A DNA stretch of 64,000 nt from Dugong dugon (GCA_030035585.1 CM057469.1:114864650-114928649); one strand, 5' to 3'; counted from the first letter of the stretch, positions 11,661 to 24,853 are shown. Made by a program: numbers and translations. The notes: a model not told the origin generated them from the sequence alone.

Positions 11661-12539
11661 CCAAAGCCATCTTTGCTCACTAATCCCTGCTGGCAGTTGA
11701 AAGGCTATAGTGGAAATATTGCAAAAATGACTCTTTATGAGAAACACATATGTTTGCCCTGAAGTTTAGGGTGTTTATTTCTGAATACTTTTCTCTCAAT
11801 ATTTACTCATAGAATGGCCATGCTTGGTTTGCATATGTATGTTTTTAATAATTCTATTTATTGAGTAATTAATATTCAACTATTGTTTACTTTTTACTAT
11901 ATTAGATTATGGTTATATATTAAAAAAGGCATGCAGGACAAATCAGACGTGCTCAGATTTGGCAGTGTAACACATTGCAATAATAGCTACAAATGACAAT
12001 CTCTTAGGTAATCCATGCCCTAATTTTAATTAAAAATATAATCAGTGGCAACAACTAGACGAAAGCCATGAATATAAAAAAAGATACGTTGGTATAAATT
12101 CAATTGACAGCAATTTGACAATATATATTAAGAAGTGAAATCAGCACAATTCCCTGTTACTCATTTGAACTCTACTAGACCAGTTCCCAGTACTTATGTT
12201 AACATGCTAGGATTAGCAAATGCCTGCTTCTGGAAGATATGGCAGTGAGTCAAGTAAAATAGCTTCCTTATCAACACTAATAGCTTGAGTAAGACATACT
12301 TCAAGACCTTTACCTTACTTTGCCCATCAATCCAATGCCATTTTATTATAAACTCTGCCTAATCTGAACCAGTTCCACACATCATCAGTCCTGATTTAAT
12401 ATCACATAATTCAATTTTATCTAGATCTAAGGTATTTTTGTGTATGTTGTTGTTGTTGTTGTTTTGGGAGGAGGGGCAATGACCAATAGTATCCACATAT
12501 TTGAAATATTACATAGAAATAAAAGTTCTATTTCCACAA
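11661..12539. other. AT-rich DNA with (GTT)n
   Basis: No gene is recognised. A short (GTT)n run lies at 12445-12464, followed by 'gggaggagggg'. The rest looks single-copy. Confidence 0.35.
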
Positions 12540-12730
12540 ATACACCTTTGAAAATAATCCACCTATATAAATAATTAAAAGAATATCAATTGCAATGCAA
12601 TTTACCATACAGAAACAAATATCCAACAATAGAGGGAAGTTCACTTGAATTATTATATGTCCGTAAGATGGAATACGGTACCATCACTAAAATTCAAGTA
12701 TTTACTTAAAAGATAGAAATACTGTGTTAT
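12540..12730 (+). mobile_element. Old L1 ORF2 3' fragment
   Basis: The words 'aaatatccaacaatagagg' followed by 'gatggaatacggtaccatc' match the end of ORF2 in old L1M elements, diverged. The edges are approximate. Confidence 0.5.
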
Positions 12731-12877
12731 GTTCCAAAGAAGAGAACAAAATGATAATCCAAATACTTCTTGCACCCCACATACAATCTGTCCTTCCCCA
12801 ATTATATCAGTAAAGAGCTTCAGTATTTACCTTGTCAATCAAGCCAAAATACATAAGGATCATTTTGATTCCATCTC

Positions 12878-12930
12878 TGTCATATAGTGTCACTGTGAAT
12901 TTAAATCAACTCAGTGGCACACAACTACAT
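12878..12930 (+). repeat. Possible AfroSINE or RTE1 tail fragment
   Basis: This short piece resembles the shared SINE/RTE1 3' end ('tcatatagtgtcactgtgaa' then 'actcagtggcacacaact'). It is too short and diverged to assign. Confidence 0.35.
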
Positions 12931-13612
12931 CAGAACAGACCAAAAGAACTGTGAAGAAGAAGAACAAAGCTGAATGGCTCACATAACTAAACACGCATAT
13001 ACCATCAAAGTGTATACCATCAAAGATAGCCTAATATTGCTATTTCTGATTTTGAAAGTAATAATTAATACGGTGCTTTTGTTAGTTTGCTTGTTTTCAT
13101 GCTATGTTTCGATGAACACTATCCTCACTTCGGTCAGTATGGTAAAATGGGAGCTAAGGACAAGAGATGAATTTATCTGGACCAGAACCAGAAAGGAATC
13201 AGAAATAAATAATATAAAAAGAAAACAGTCTCAGTTCTAAAGATACTTAATTGTGTGACTTTGGCAATTTTTTTAAACCTCTCTAGGCTACATTTTGATT
13301 TATATTTTTTTGAAATTAGCATCCTAATACCCAGTCTCTGAAAATGTCTTCCAAGTGACATTCCTGCCATGGGCCACTATAAGAGGGGAAATTCTGCTTT
13401 CACTGTAGAAACTCTTAATCCAATCTCAGTTGGAATGAGAATGAAGAACATCTTTCAGTTCTTACTGCATTTAGGTAAGCATGTAATCTCTTTTCTTTTT
13501 GTATTGGTTTTAGCTATAAATCTCCTATACAATTGTTTGAAAACATTCCATACTCAGCATTACATAACACTTCTTTAGTAATGGATATATTAACCATGTC
13601 TTATTATTCACA
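12931..13612. other. Spacer, no recognised feature
   Basis: Open frames at 12974-13240 and 13369-13578 on the plus strand have no recognisable domain, and their composition matches the surrounding AT-rich DNA. I do not regard them as genes. Confidence 0.35.
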
Positions 13613-13770
13613 TTAAAAAAAAAGTTGCCATCGAGTCAATTGCGACTTACGGCAATCCTATAGGACAGAGTAGAACTGCCCCATAGAGCTTCCAGGGAGA
13701 GGCTGGTGGATTCGAACTGCCAGTTTTAGATTAGCAATGGAGCTCTTCACCACTGTGCCACCAGGGCTCC
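13613..13770 (-). mobile_element. AfroSINE, short form
   Basis: This is an antisense tRNA-headed SINE. It reads from a T/A-rich tail through the 'gttgccatcgagtcaattg' tail motif and 'cctataggacagagtagaac' to the tRNA head 'ccactgtgccaccagggctc'. It lacks the internal segment of about 45 bp seen in the longer copies. AfroSINEs are restricted to Afrotheria. Confidence 0.9.
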
Positions 13771-15958
13771 CTCATGTTGAATTTGCAAATATGTTCTTTA
13801 CGTTTTAACAATAAAAACATTTTAAAAAACAACCTTATACTCAAACGCAGTCAGTACTGACTGTGAAATCTCACACAATAAATGTCAGGGTTTGTATTTT
13901 GGTGGCATGCTTATTTCTACAACTTGAAGTTAGAAAAGTAATCTCAAAAAAAAAAAAAAAAAAGCATACACAGGCACAGTTCCTCCAAAGGTTCACAGAG
14001 ACACCCTCCACAAATTGTTCAGGTCAAGAGGGAGAAGACAATGTTAGTTCTCCTTCACCGACCATTAAGGTTGCTGGGCATATATTTAGTAAAGAAGTTA
14101 TTTCTTTATATATAGACACATATGAGATTTATTTCTTTCAAGTTCATGAGAGTGTCACTGTTCTCTCACAAAAGAAGGGCCAGTCCTTTGTGGGGTGATG
14201 AAAAGACAGTATGTAAAGGGAAAACAGTACAATGCCTAAAAGAAACTGTTCACAGCACAATTAGCCTGCAGAGCATGTCTTCTAACACCAGACAGCTGAA
14301 GTAGCTGCAAATCTTGTTAGACCAGGGTTCAAGGTAGGGAACACCTTGGAAGCTACTCTCTTAAAGTATGTTGCTTTTAAGTAGACTTTGTCTAATCAAA
14401 CTTCTTTACTGCCCTCCCCACTTGACCTTTTCTGAATTCTGTTACCTCTTTTCTGGAACACACGGAATGGCATTTATTACATAGCGATTATTTTTTTCTA
14501 TTTTTTTGTGGATTAAGTGGGTATGGTTGAGAAGTCCATTGTCCACACAGAAAATAAAACCTTAAATTACTTAAAGATCTAACTTTTAATTCTTGTGTAT
14601 ATCTCACCACATTTATTTATGGGTCAAGGATATCTGAAATACGATATATTTTTGTTGGTATTCTATAATTATCTGTATTTGCTGTGACATTTTACTGAAC
14701 ATTTAAAAACCCTGCATTGCATGAAATATTAGTATTTATGAGAATTTCAAAAAGTCTCATGTCTCTGTGTAAGAACATTTCATTAATCACAAGACCAAAG
14801 GTGTCTTTTCTGCACTTCTTTCAGTGAGGAAGTTCCCCCAGGAATTCTCACAATGGAGATTTCCTTGGGTTGGCCCTACTTACATGTTATAAAGCAGGTA
14901 TTAATCCACTGTTTATTATTCTTAATCCCTCCTCTGTCAGAACAAGTGGATTCCACAGTGGAAAACAAATTTGATCCTAAATATTTTTTATGCTTTTCTT
15001 TGCCATTTAAATGTAGTTAAGCAGTTATGCAAAATCAAATAAGTCAAATATAGAATAAAATTATCCGGTAACATTGACAATAGTTTTATATTGAAACTAC
15101 TTCTTAATGACATGATATTTCAAGGGAAAAGATATTTCAGCTTACACAACCTAAACTGAGTGATTCCCAATAAACTATTAAAGTTAGGAAAAAGTGTCTT
15201 CAAGTTACAAGACACCAAGTGTGAGCAGGACTCTGGACGATCTACACACTCCTAGAAAGCAGCTCTGTTTTTATTATTATTATTATTATTATTGGAGTTT
15301 TGTGCAGATGGAGGGTTAAAAAATGTATCCCTATGAATCATATATTTAAAAAGTATTTTTGTACATGTACTTTTTGGGCCTTAGAAAACAGATTTTTGGA
15401 TAATGAAAAATGTGTATTTTTATGCTCAAAAAAGGGCTTTATTACATATGCTAAATCATGCGCTAAAGTTAAGCGATTTTTTTAACAGTTTTTTAAAATA
15501 CTTTTTTCATTAATTAAATTTAAAAACCATTGCCCGTTTACATTCCCCAACGAAATAAGTGAAATAAATATAAATAAATTCAGGGGTATGCTTAAAACAT
15601 ATTTGTAAAAAGTGTTTTGTTTTATTTCAGGTTAGTAAAACAATTTATATTTTTCTTTTGCTCTTTTCCTCTATTTATTTTTGTATGATTCTTCCAAGTA
15701 GACAACACTTAGCCAATAAAGTAAATCCTTAATTCCGGGTTAACATCATTTTACATGCATTTTCTGGGCTTAGAATTTCCGGTTTCACGCTATGTCTGCC
15801 TCTAGACGACAGTCCATTGGACGTTCTCATCGTTGGGGATTTCATTGTAGTTGCATTTGCACTTTACAAAAATACTCAAAAGGGATATACGTTTGCCAGC
15901 GAGAAGTGACTTTCTTTTCTTTCTAATAGGGAACATCTTTTTCCATTTCAAGTAGAAT
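13771..15958. other. AT-rich DNA with poly-A and (TTA)n; CpG-dense stretch near the right end
   Basis: No gene is recognised. A poly-A run occurs around 13946-13963 and a (TTA)n microsatellite at 15270-15293. Open frames such as 13863-14198 and 15300-15485 have no domain. The interval 15735-15901 carries eight CpGs, unusual for this neighbourhood, and is followed by a pyrimidine-rich tract ending in 'ctaatag' at about 15930. Confidence 0.4.
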
Positions 15959-16112
15959 AAACCCATTGCCATCAAGTCGATTCCAACTCATAGTGACCCT
16001 ATAGGACAGAGTAGAACTGCCCTACAGTTTCCAAGGAGTGCCTGGTGGATTCGAACTGCCGACCCTTTGGTTAGCAGCTGTAGCACTTAACCACTACACC
16101 ATCAGGGTTTCC
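15959..16112 (-). mobile_element. AfroSINE, short form
   Basis: Antisense SINE with the tail 'cattgccatcaagtcgattc', the body 'tataggacagagtagaactg' and the tRNA head 'accactacaccatcagggtt'. The flanks 'aagtagaat' and 'aaagtaaaat' may be a diverged TSD. Confidence 0.9.
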
Positions 16113-16722
16113 TAAAGTAAAATAGGACCTATGAAATGTCACCAGCAAGGAGTTACCTGGGGAAATTTGCATAAACAGGCCTCACTTCAAAGTGTTTTTT
16201 ATTGGTTACCATGTAGGATACCTATTGCACCATCCCACCACTTAATAAACATCTATTCAGAACGTAAGTACAATTATCATCTGAATGCAGACTACGTCAG
16301 ATAAAGCGTACTTCGTTCTGTTTACTTTGCACATATATGACAACTTTCTGCAAAATTCTAGTTTCTAGACTTTGGACATTAACAAATTAACAGAGTTTGT
16401 TAGATTTAAAAATTGTAAAAATATACTGGAATTATATCATGAATGGCATTAAGAATAAAACAGTATTTAGTATGCTAAACAGAAAGAATTAAACAACTTC
16501 AGGATAAAGAATTGTCCTTTAAATGTAATCATTTTAACTTTATGAATCTTTCATTACATTGTCCTTATTTGTTTTATTTCACTAATAACCATAACATTTA
16601 CCATAGACAGCATCTAGATCTAAAATGATGTGCAAAGTAATGCATCACGGTGTTAGGAGAAAATATTAGAACTTTATGTTTAGTTTTTAATTTTAACCCT
16701 TTAAAAAGTATAGTGTTTTAAT
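16113..16722. other. AT-rich spacer, nothing recognised
   Basis: I see no gene or repeat that I can name between the two SINEs. Confidence 0.35.
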
Positions 16723-16931
16723 ATGTTGTTGTTAGCTGTTATTGTGTCAATTCTAACTCATGGTGACCCCAGGTGTGTGGAGTAGAACTGCTCCATAGGG
16801 TTTTCAAGGCTGCAACCCTTCAAAAGCAAAATCCCCAAGCCTATCTTTCAAGGTGCATCCGGATGAGTCTGAACTGGCAACCTTTCAATTAGTAGTCCAG
16901 TGCTTAAACATTTGCACCAAACAGGGACTCC
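16723..16931 (-). mobile_element. AfroSINE, long form
   Basis: Antisense SINE of about 209 bp. It starts with the GTT-rich tail 'gttgttgttagctg', keeps the 'gagtagaactgctccatagg' body and has the extra internal segment (about 16810-16860) that the short copies lack. The diverged tRNA head ends in 'gcaccaaacagggactcc'. Confidence 0.85.
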
Positions 16932-17702
16932 TGTGTTTTGAAATACTGTATACAATATAAAGTATATAACTTTGGTAGTACACAAATATAATATGTAAGA
17001 GAGTACATGGAACTATTTTGAGAGTGACAACTTGATTTTATATTTAAATTACAGAGTATACAATCAGGTAATCAGTGTCTATTCACCTAGATGATTAGTC
17101 TTCATGATTCCTATGTTCTAGGTCAGTGATTTCATACTGTGGTTTTAGGAGCTCAAACCACATAAAATAACTCAAATGGAAGGAGTCGCAAAAAGAAGAA
17201 GGTGAGCTGGTCTAAGTATTCTTCATCTCTATTTGCTTTTCCACCATGGCATCTCTGATTTTTGTCTTTTTTATATAATGTTCTTTCATGTTAGAATTTA
17301 TTTGTTCAGAAAAAAAAAAAGTTCCACCAAAGTTGGAAAAAAATTATTAAAACTACTGCTATTGAATAATTGGACATTGATTGTCTTCTAGAGATAGCAG
17401 AAACCATGTTAGTTAGAGTAATGAAGAAAAAATAAGAAAGACCCTGCAATTGGTGACCTCCTCCTGGTGCCCATAAGTGTCAGAGGTGTCTTTAGTAGTA
17501 AATAAAAATTAATAAGTAGTGCAGGAAATATATTCAACAATATATCAGGGAGTATTGTGGAATGGAGTAGTTAGTCAAAGTCTTTTTGAAATATTTAGAC
17601 TTCATGTGGGCCTTTAAAAGGGTCTAGAGTTTGGACAAGTGAGCATAAATGGAATGGAACAACCAATTTTACATGATAAATAGTGACTAGTCCTTGTTAT
17701 GG
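16932..17702. other. Spacer with possible old hAT-type remnant
   Basis: The piece at about 17124-17200 ('ggtcagtgatttcatactg') is reminiscent of hAT MITE ends, but I cannot confirm a terminal inverted repeat. No gene is seen. Confidence 0.3.
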
Positions 17703-17877
17703 AGCCCTGATAGTGCAGTGGTTAAGAGCTACAGTGAGCTAAGTCTACTAATCAAAAGGTCGGCAGTTCAAATCCACCAGCTGCTCCTTGGAAACCCTTT
17801 GGGTCAGTTCTACTCTGTTCTATAGGGTTTCTATGAGTCAGAAACACTTGATGGCAACTTTTTTTGTTTTTTGTTTT
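17703..17877 (+). mobile_element. AfroSINE, short form
   Basis: Sense SINE starting 'ggagccctgatagtgcagtg' (tRNA A-box region), with the B-box-like 'ggtcggcagttcaaatcc'. The tail motif 'gtttctatgagtcagaaac' ends in a T-rich run. The possible TSD 'taGtccttgt / taAtcctttt' is weak. Confidence 0.9.
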
Positions 17878-19124
17878 TAATCCTTTTGTAGGTTGGCCTT
17901 GGGATTTAGTGTAAAATAAGGTTAGGATATAGTAGAAGAACTCAAAGATCTTTGATTTCAAAAACTATGATCCTTGCATTACAGTATACTGCTTGCCCCA
18001 CCACCACTCCAAAATAAATACACACATAAAGCAAAATAAAACTAGAAAAAGAGCATTAACCATCAAGACAGTGACAAGAGCTTTGTGGTTTGCTAACATT
18101 TATATATAATCCCAGATGATACAAGTTGCAGATTAAAGAAGTCACCCAATCAAAATTGTCAAAGCTATTGGCTTTTAAAATTTTCCCCAAACTTCAATAT
18201 ATGTTTTTCAGTAAAAGTGAAAGATAGTATTACTGACTATATGAAATAAATTGAAGTGGATAAAATAGTGAAATACGTGAAATAAATGAAGTAGTTAAAT
18301 TAAAAAAAAAAAAAATGTGGTTTTGGCAAATAATATCAGCAATACACTCACTTAACCCAAAACATGATTATGAACATTTTGTATTTTAAATTTAAAATTG
18401 CAATTTCATATGAACATTAAATACAACTGTTATTAGTTTTCTTATATTTTCTCTATCAAAAGCATCCTTTAGTTGTTTCCCTTCTGCTGATTTGTCTTAT
18501 GCAGCTTTTCAGAGGCTGCATAATAGCCCACCTAAAGGATTCAACTTAAATTATTTTTAAGAATTCCAGTTTGCAAAATATATTCTCCTTCCAAAATTTC
18601 CACAAACATCTGTACTATCCTTTTTACACATTATTATTAGAGAGAATCCTTGTTGGGTAATATGAAGAAGAGATGCATCTTCATTTCAGAGTTAAAAAAA
18701 GGAATATTTTGAGGAATGGCTGAGAAGATAGCTGAAGGACCATTGGACATGAAATAAATGAAGACAGTGGATAAACAAATAATAAAAAGCTGAACATATA
18801 CTCTAACAGCCAGGATATGTGAGAGACCAGAAAGTTGTTGGTCCAGGTGCCAGCTTTTATCCCAAGCAATTCAATTACTATATTTATTTTTTAATAAACT
18901 ATTTATTTTAGAGATGTTTTATATTTACTAAACTATTACAAATATAGTACATAAATCTGTGTGTACCATATTTTTACATTTTTTGCCAACCACAAAACCC
19001 CCTTACATATTATTTTCCTAAACACATTATGTGCACTATATGTGTGCACATGCTACTTCTGTGGGCACACTATTTGTGAAAAAATACAATAATAAACACC
19101 CAATTTCACCTGTTATTAACATTG
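17878..19124. other. AT-rich spacer, nothing recognised
   Basis: No gene is seen. A 9-bp perfect inverted repeat (ttatgcagc / gctgcataa) lies at 18497-18523. A poly-A run lies at 18301-18314. Confidence 0.35.
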
Positions 19125-19516
19125 TGTTTGTTTCCTATTGCTGCTCTAAGAAGTTTCAAAGAACTTAGTGACTTAAAACACCACAAATTTATTATCTACA
19201 GTTTATGAGTTCAAAAGTCATAAAATCAAGATGTCAGCAGGGCTGAATTTTTCCTGAGGCTCTAGGTTCCTTGCCTCTTACAGTATCTAGAAGCTAACTG
19301 CATTCCTTGGCTCATGTCCCCTTCTCCCGTCTTCTGTTTCTTATCTATATTTCACTCAGCACATCTTCTCTCTCTGACCCTCTTGTCTCCCTTTTATAAT
19401 GATCCTTGTAATTACATTGTACACAACAGATAATCCAGAATACTTTTTCCACCTTAAGATCCTTAAATTAATCACATCTTCAAAGGCATTTTTGGGACCA
19501 TTATTCTATCCAAAAC
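19125..19516 (-). mobile_element. Old MaLR-type (MLT1-like) solo LTR
   Basis: Antisense eutherian LTR. It contains 'cctattgctgctctaagaag', 'cttagtgacttaaaacacca' and 'caaatttattatctacag', the reverse of the polyadenylation region, and later 'cattccttggctcatgtccc'. It ends near 'accattattctatcc'. Only a solo LTR is visible; no internal ERV region adjoins. The family label is by recognition. Confidence 0.7.
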
Positions 19517-20389
19517 ATCTTGCATTACCATGGTACATTTGTCACAATTAATGAACCAGTATCAATAAATTATAATTTACAAAATTCCATTCATTATTTA
19601 GATTTTCTTAATTTTTCCCTAATGTCCTTTCTGTTCCAAGATCCATCCGGGATACCACATTACAATGAAGCCCCTGATGGTTGTGACTTTCCATTTATTT
19701 TTGGTGTTTTGATAGCTTTAACATTTTTGATGATTACTGTTCAAGTATTTTTCAGAATAACATTCAGTTGAGATTTATACAATGTTTTCCTCATTATTAG
19801 ACACCGTTTATATGTTTTGGGGAGGAAGACCACAGAAGTAAAGTGTCATTTCCATCACATCATATCAAGCGTTCATACAATTAATATGACTTATTCTGTT
19901 GTACATAGGGTTGCTATGAGTTGGAGCCAACTCGACAGCACCTAAAACCAACAATCCTTGTTGAAATTAAATTTGATCGCCCAGCTGGAGATAAAATTAG
20001 AGTATTTTATCCACTATAAACTTACTTCCTTTTTCTCCCTTTCCAAACTGTACAATTTGAAAGAGTCACTATGCATAATCCACACATAAAAAATGGGAAG
20101 TTACACTACGTGTCTTTAAAAGTGGAGTATCTACACAAATTATTTGAAATTCTTCTACTAGTTTATGGATTATAATTTCAGTCTCAAGTGTACCTTTCAC
20201 AGAGGAGAAGTTTTTAATTTTAATACAGTTCAGTTTATTTTTTTAATGGATTGTGTTACTGGTATGGCTAGAGTGAATTACTCAAAGCAGATTTTAAGAG
20301 AAAAATATAACAAGAGCTAAAGAGTGGGATTATTTGAAATTGATTTAAAAATTCAATTCAAAATAAAGTAAATAATTTTAAATTTATAC
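19517..20389. other. Spacer with an RTE1/SINE 3' tail fragment
   Basis: The stretch 19893-19952 on the plus strand reads 'ttctgttgtacatagggttg', then 'gagttggagccaactcgac' and 'cacctaaaaccaacaa', the RTE1 3' end. An open frame at 19520-19771 has hydrophobic segments but no recognisable family. Nothing else is named. Confidence 0.45.
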
Positions 20390-20790
20390 TCAGTTAATAA
20401 TATAGCTTCAAAACATATGAAGTAAAATTTTACAGAGTTGAAAGAAGAATACACACATTACAATCATAGTTTGTGATTTTAATGTGGTTTTGTCAGTAAC
20501 AAAGAATAAGGAACAAAAGTAAGAAAAAATATCTAAACAAAATGATTAACTAGCCACACATAATTGACATAGAAATATAAGAATTGTATCTTCAATTGCA
20601 CATAGGACATTTACAAAAATAAAGCATATTCTGCATCTTAAACCACTTCTTGAGAAATTCATAAGGATTAAAATAATCTGTTTCATGTTGTATGACCAGT
20701 TTGGATTAAATTTAAACTCAATAACATAAAAATAACACAAAAAAATTTCAAAAAGTTTTGAAATTGAACATTTTTTTTGCTAAATAACAA
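20390..20790 (+). mobile_element. Very old L1 ORF2 endonuclease-region fragment
   Basis: Diverged sense L1 sequence. Words such as 'atatgaagtaaaattttac', 'gtttgtgattttaatgtgg' and 'cacataattgacatagaaat' follow the order of the endonuclease region. It lies just left of the larger L1M element and is probably a separate older copy. Confidence 0.5.
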
Positions 20791-21379
20791 ATAGAAAAAT
20801 GATTATGACTGAGACACACAATAGACTGCCTACTCCTGGGTAAAAAAGCCAGGGAGAAAATTCCTTTAGGAAATTAGGGCATTCAAAACCTCCCATGTAC
20901 ACTGGGGAATTTAGAAAACCTCTCATATGCCTAGGATAGGATGCCTCCTTAAAAATACTTGAGAAGACCTCAAACATTTACCATTGGCTAATCTAAAGGC
21001 TAACGGCAAGCCTGGCTGAGTGTTGAAGGAGTACTCCAGCACAGAACCACTCTGCAAAGACTAGAAGAGCTGTTTTTGTTTTTTGTTTTTTTGCTTTTGT
21101 TAAGGTAATGGAAGTAATGGAATCTCTGTCAAAATATTAGCCACATGTAGGCCAAGGAACAGAGCCTTCAGTGACTACACATGCCAACAAATTCAGTCTT
21201 TACAAAAATAATTGGGAAAGGTCACAAAACAGACTATTACAGCCTTCAGCATCCAATAAAACAGCAAAGCCTAGTCCTAGGGTGGAGTAAGAATCAGATT
21301 TCCAAAGTTACCACATCATAATATTCAAATGCCAAATTTGCAATAACAACCAAGAAATTACAAGGCATACAAAGAAACA

Positions 21380-22255
21380 AGAAAGTATGAGTCATTCAAA
21401 GGAATGCAATAAATTGGCAGACAACATCACTGAGAAAGCCCAGATATTGGATTTACTAGAAAAAAACTTTAAAATAACTGGCTTAACTATTCTCAAAGAG
21501 CTAATGAAAATCAGGAAAATGTTGTAAGAACAAAATGAGAATATCAAAAAAGATACAGAAATTATAAAATGGAACCAAACTGAAAGTTTATAGCTGAAGA
21601 GTACAATAAACAAAAAAACAAAAAAATCAGTAAAGGAAATCAGCGGCAAATTTGAGCTGACAGAGACAAAATCAGTGAACTAGAAAATAGAACAATTTAA
21701 ATTATTTGGTCTGATGAGCAGTAACAAAAAAGAAAGAAAAAAAAAGTGAGTAGAGGCTAAGAAACCTTTTCAACACCATCAAGTGCACCAATACACACAT
21801 TATGGTAGTCCAGAAGGAGAAGAGAGAGAGAGGAAGGTGCAGAAAGACTATTAAAAAAAAAATAATAATAATGACCAAAAACTTCCAAAATTTGATAAAA
21901 GACATTACTCTACATACCCAAGAAGCTCAATGAATTCCAATTAGTATAAACTAAAAAATATACACTCCAGGACATATTGTAATCAAATTGCAAAAGACAA
22001 GGAATCTTGGAAGCAGCAAGAGAGAAGTGACTCATCACTTACAAGGGATCCTCTATAAGTCAACATCCTCTGTAAGTTATCATCCAAAACCATGAAACCC
22101 TGAAGGCAGTGGAATGACATACTTAAAGACTTGAAAGAAAATTTATCAACCAAGAATTCTGTATCTGGCAAAACTGTCCTTCAAAAATCTGGAAAAGATT
22201 AAGATATCCCCAGATAAACAAAAGCTCTACAAGAAATACTAAGGAAAGCCCTTCC
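21380..22255 (+). pseudogene. L1M ORF1 remnant
   Basis: The order of ORF1 segments is clear at DNA level. An N-terminal portion (about 21380-21600) is followed by the coiled-coil part and the stretch 'agtccagaaggagaagagag' (about 21808). The C-terminal domain follows, with 'ggcagtggaatgacatac' (about 22105) and 'ccagataaacaaaagctc' (about 22210). Frameshifts and stops prevent any long open frame. Confidence 0.75.
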
Positions 22256-22964
22256 TTAGATGAAAAAAAAGGACAATGGACAGTAAATCAAAGCCATATG
22301 AAAATTAAAGTTTTCCAATAAAGTTAACTACAAGGGCAAATATAAAATTTAGTATTATGGTATTTTCATTGCAATTTCACTTCTTATTTACTACCTGATT
22401 TACAAGACAAATGTACAAAAATAAATGTGATTCTATGTTTTTGGGCAAACATTGTATAAAGAAGTAATTTGTGACACCAGTGACAAGGGTGGGTGGAATT
22501 TTATAGAAGCAGAGTTAGTGTGCTCTCAAAGTGCTTATAAATTCAAACTAGATTTTTATAAATTTACAATGTTAACTATAATCCACTGATAACAACAAAA
22601 AATAACTTAATATACACAAAACGAAGTGAGAAAGGAATCAAAACATTTTACTACTAACATTAACGAACACAAAGTAATAATGGAGTAAATGAGGGGTTAC
22701 AAAGGTAAAAGACATACAGAAAACAAATCACAAAATGACAAATGTAAGCCTTTCTTTACCAGTAATTACTTTAAAAGTAAATGGATTAAACTCTCCAATC
22801 AACAGAGAGAGATGGGCATAATGGGTCAAAAAAAAAAAAAATCCAGCTATATGCTACCTACAAGGGACCCATTTTGGGTAAAAAGACACAGAAGGTTAAA
22901 GAGAAAGGTCAGAAGAGATGATACATGCAATTAGTAACTAAAAGAGAGCTGGGGTAGGTATACT

Positions 22965-23638
22965 CGAGAAGCCAAAAACATATGTGCGATTTTTCAGACT
23001 TGACTATAGGCGATTAAAAAGGCTATACCTGGCAAGTCTCACTGTGGAAAACTTTCTCAACTCACACCAGATTTGGTTCATAGCCAAAGCACTGCAGTCT
23101 CTGAAGGGAGTTGCAGTCAAGGACTCTGGTCCCTCTGACTGCACATGCTCTTTTGCGTAAATGCATTCCTAGCCTAAATGCCTGTGCACAGAGGTTTCTT
23201 TGTTAAGGCTGTTTGCAGAGTCCTTCCTCCGGTGTCTTTGCTGAAAGCTTCTTAACTGGGGAAGAAAGGGGAGACCCTGAATACAATTTTCCTTACTCTG
23301 ACTCAGTACACAGTTGTCTTGCACTCTTAGCCCTTCCCTATAGCTATACCCCTAGGTCTGGGTTCCATAAAACTGCAGGAGCCTTTTGTTCTGGGCAACT
23401 TCGGCAGTAGGATGATTCCCACATCTGCACTGATGCACCTCACTCTCACCTGAGTGTTGTTCCTGGGGAAATATGGGACAGAGAAAAGTTGGTGCCTTCT
23501 CTTGTTTTATCTCACTTATACTATCACAGTAAGTGATTAAAGGCTTCACTCTTTCATTTTGGCTTGTAGTCTTAATGGGCTACTCCAATACCTAAGAACT
23601 AAGTTCAGCTCTCTGCAGGTCAGCTGTGGTTTCTGACA
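22965..23638. mobile_element. Solo LTR (674 bp) with 5-bp TSD inside L1M
   Basis: The L1 sequence 'ggtatact' breaks at 22964 and resumes at 23639 as 'atactcatatcag', so 'atact' (22960-22964 and 23639-23643) is duplicated. The insert ends in 'ctgaca' and starts 'cgagaagcc', which fits TG...CA termini with the first T mutated to C. It is moderately G+C-rich and contains one 'attaaa' near 23535. I cannot name the family. Open frames in it (23213-23410 and 23352-23549) are chance frames. Confidence 0.75.
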
Positions 23639-23936
23639 ATACTCATATCAGATAATATAGACTTTATATTATATATATATATATACATGTATATTTATAT
23701 ATATATGAGAGAAAATATTTCTGTAGTCATAAAAGGCTCAATTCATCAAGAAGACATACAATTATAAAAATAGATACACTAAACAACACAGCCCCAAATA
23801 TATGATGCAAACATTGAAAGACTTGAAAGACACATACTTGAAAAGACACCTCTGCATTATTAATAGGAGACTTCAGTACACCATTTTTTACAGTGGATAG
23901 AACATAGAGACAGAAGATGAATAAGAAAATAGATTT

Positions 23937-24108
23937 GAACAACAGGAAGGGAAATTCTCAATGAGATAGAATGGCACAACAGCCTCAACAATGTACTCAA
24001 ACATATCCAAGATTATGGAGATAGCACAGGACTGGGCAACATTTTGTTCTGTAATACTTAAGGTCATCAAGAGTTGGAGCCAACTTGATGGCAACTAACA
24101 ACATCACA
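23937..24108 (+). mobile_element. RTE1 3' end fragment inside L1M
   Basis: The L1 text 'gatttgaacaac' is interrupted by a piece reading 'attctcaatgagatagaatg', 'ggcacaacagcctcaacaat' and 'gttggagccaacttgatgg', ending 'caactaacaacatcac'. L1 then resumes with 'aaaccaaatagacctaac'. This is the last ~170 bp of RTE1, a 5'-truncated copy. Confidence 0.75.
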
Positions 24109-24853
24109 AACCAAATAGACCTAACGTACATATTTAGAACAATCCACACAACAGCAGCAGAGTACACATTCTACTCAAACGCATATGGATAATTCTCCAG
24201 GTTAGACCATATGTTAGGCCACGAGAAGTCTCAACAAATTTAAACTATCTTCTCTTACCACAAGGAAATAAAGCTAGAAATAAACAACAGAAAAGAAATT
24301 GAAAAAAATCACAAATACATAGAAATTAATCAATGCACTGAAAACAACCAATGGACCAAAGAAAAAATCTTAAGGAAAATTACAAAATACATAGATATGA
24401 ATGAAAATGAAAGCACATATGTCAAAACGTAAGGGACGCAACAAAGGCAATGCTTAGATGGAAATTTAAAGCTGTAATGACTACAATAAAAAAAAATTCA
24501 AATTAATATGGTTGTAACCTAACTTTAAACCTCAAAAAAATAGAAAATTAGAGCTAATGAAATACAAAGCCAACCGAAGGGAGGCAATAATAAAGATTTG
24601 GGTGGAAATAAATGAAATAGAGACTAGAAAAACAATAGACAGAATCAACAAAGTAAAAAGTAGTTTCTTTGAAAATATCAAGAAAATTGGCAAACATTTA
24701 CCTGTACTGAGACAAAAAAAAGTGATAAGATGCAAACAACGAAAATCAGAAATGAAAGGGAGAACATTACTACCAACCTTGGAGAAATAAAGAGGATTAT
24801 ATGAAATTATTATGAATGATTTTATGTAAAAGTATTAGATAACCTAGATGAAG

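Noticed and set aside
18497..18523. Perfect 9-bp inverted repeat with 9-base loop, possible terminator or hairpin RNA
   Set aside because: A stem of this size can arise by chance in 64 kb, and there is no transcription-unit context.
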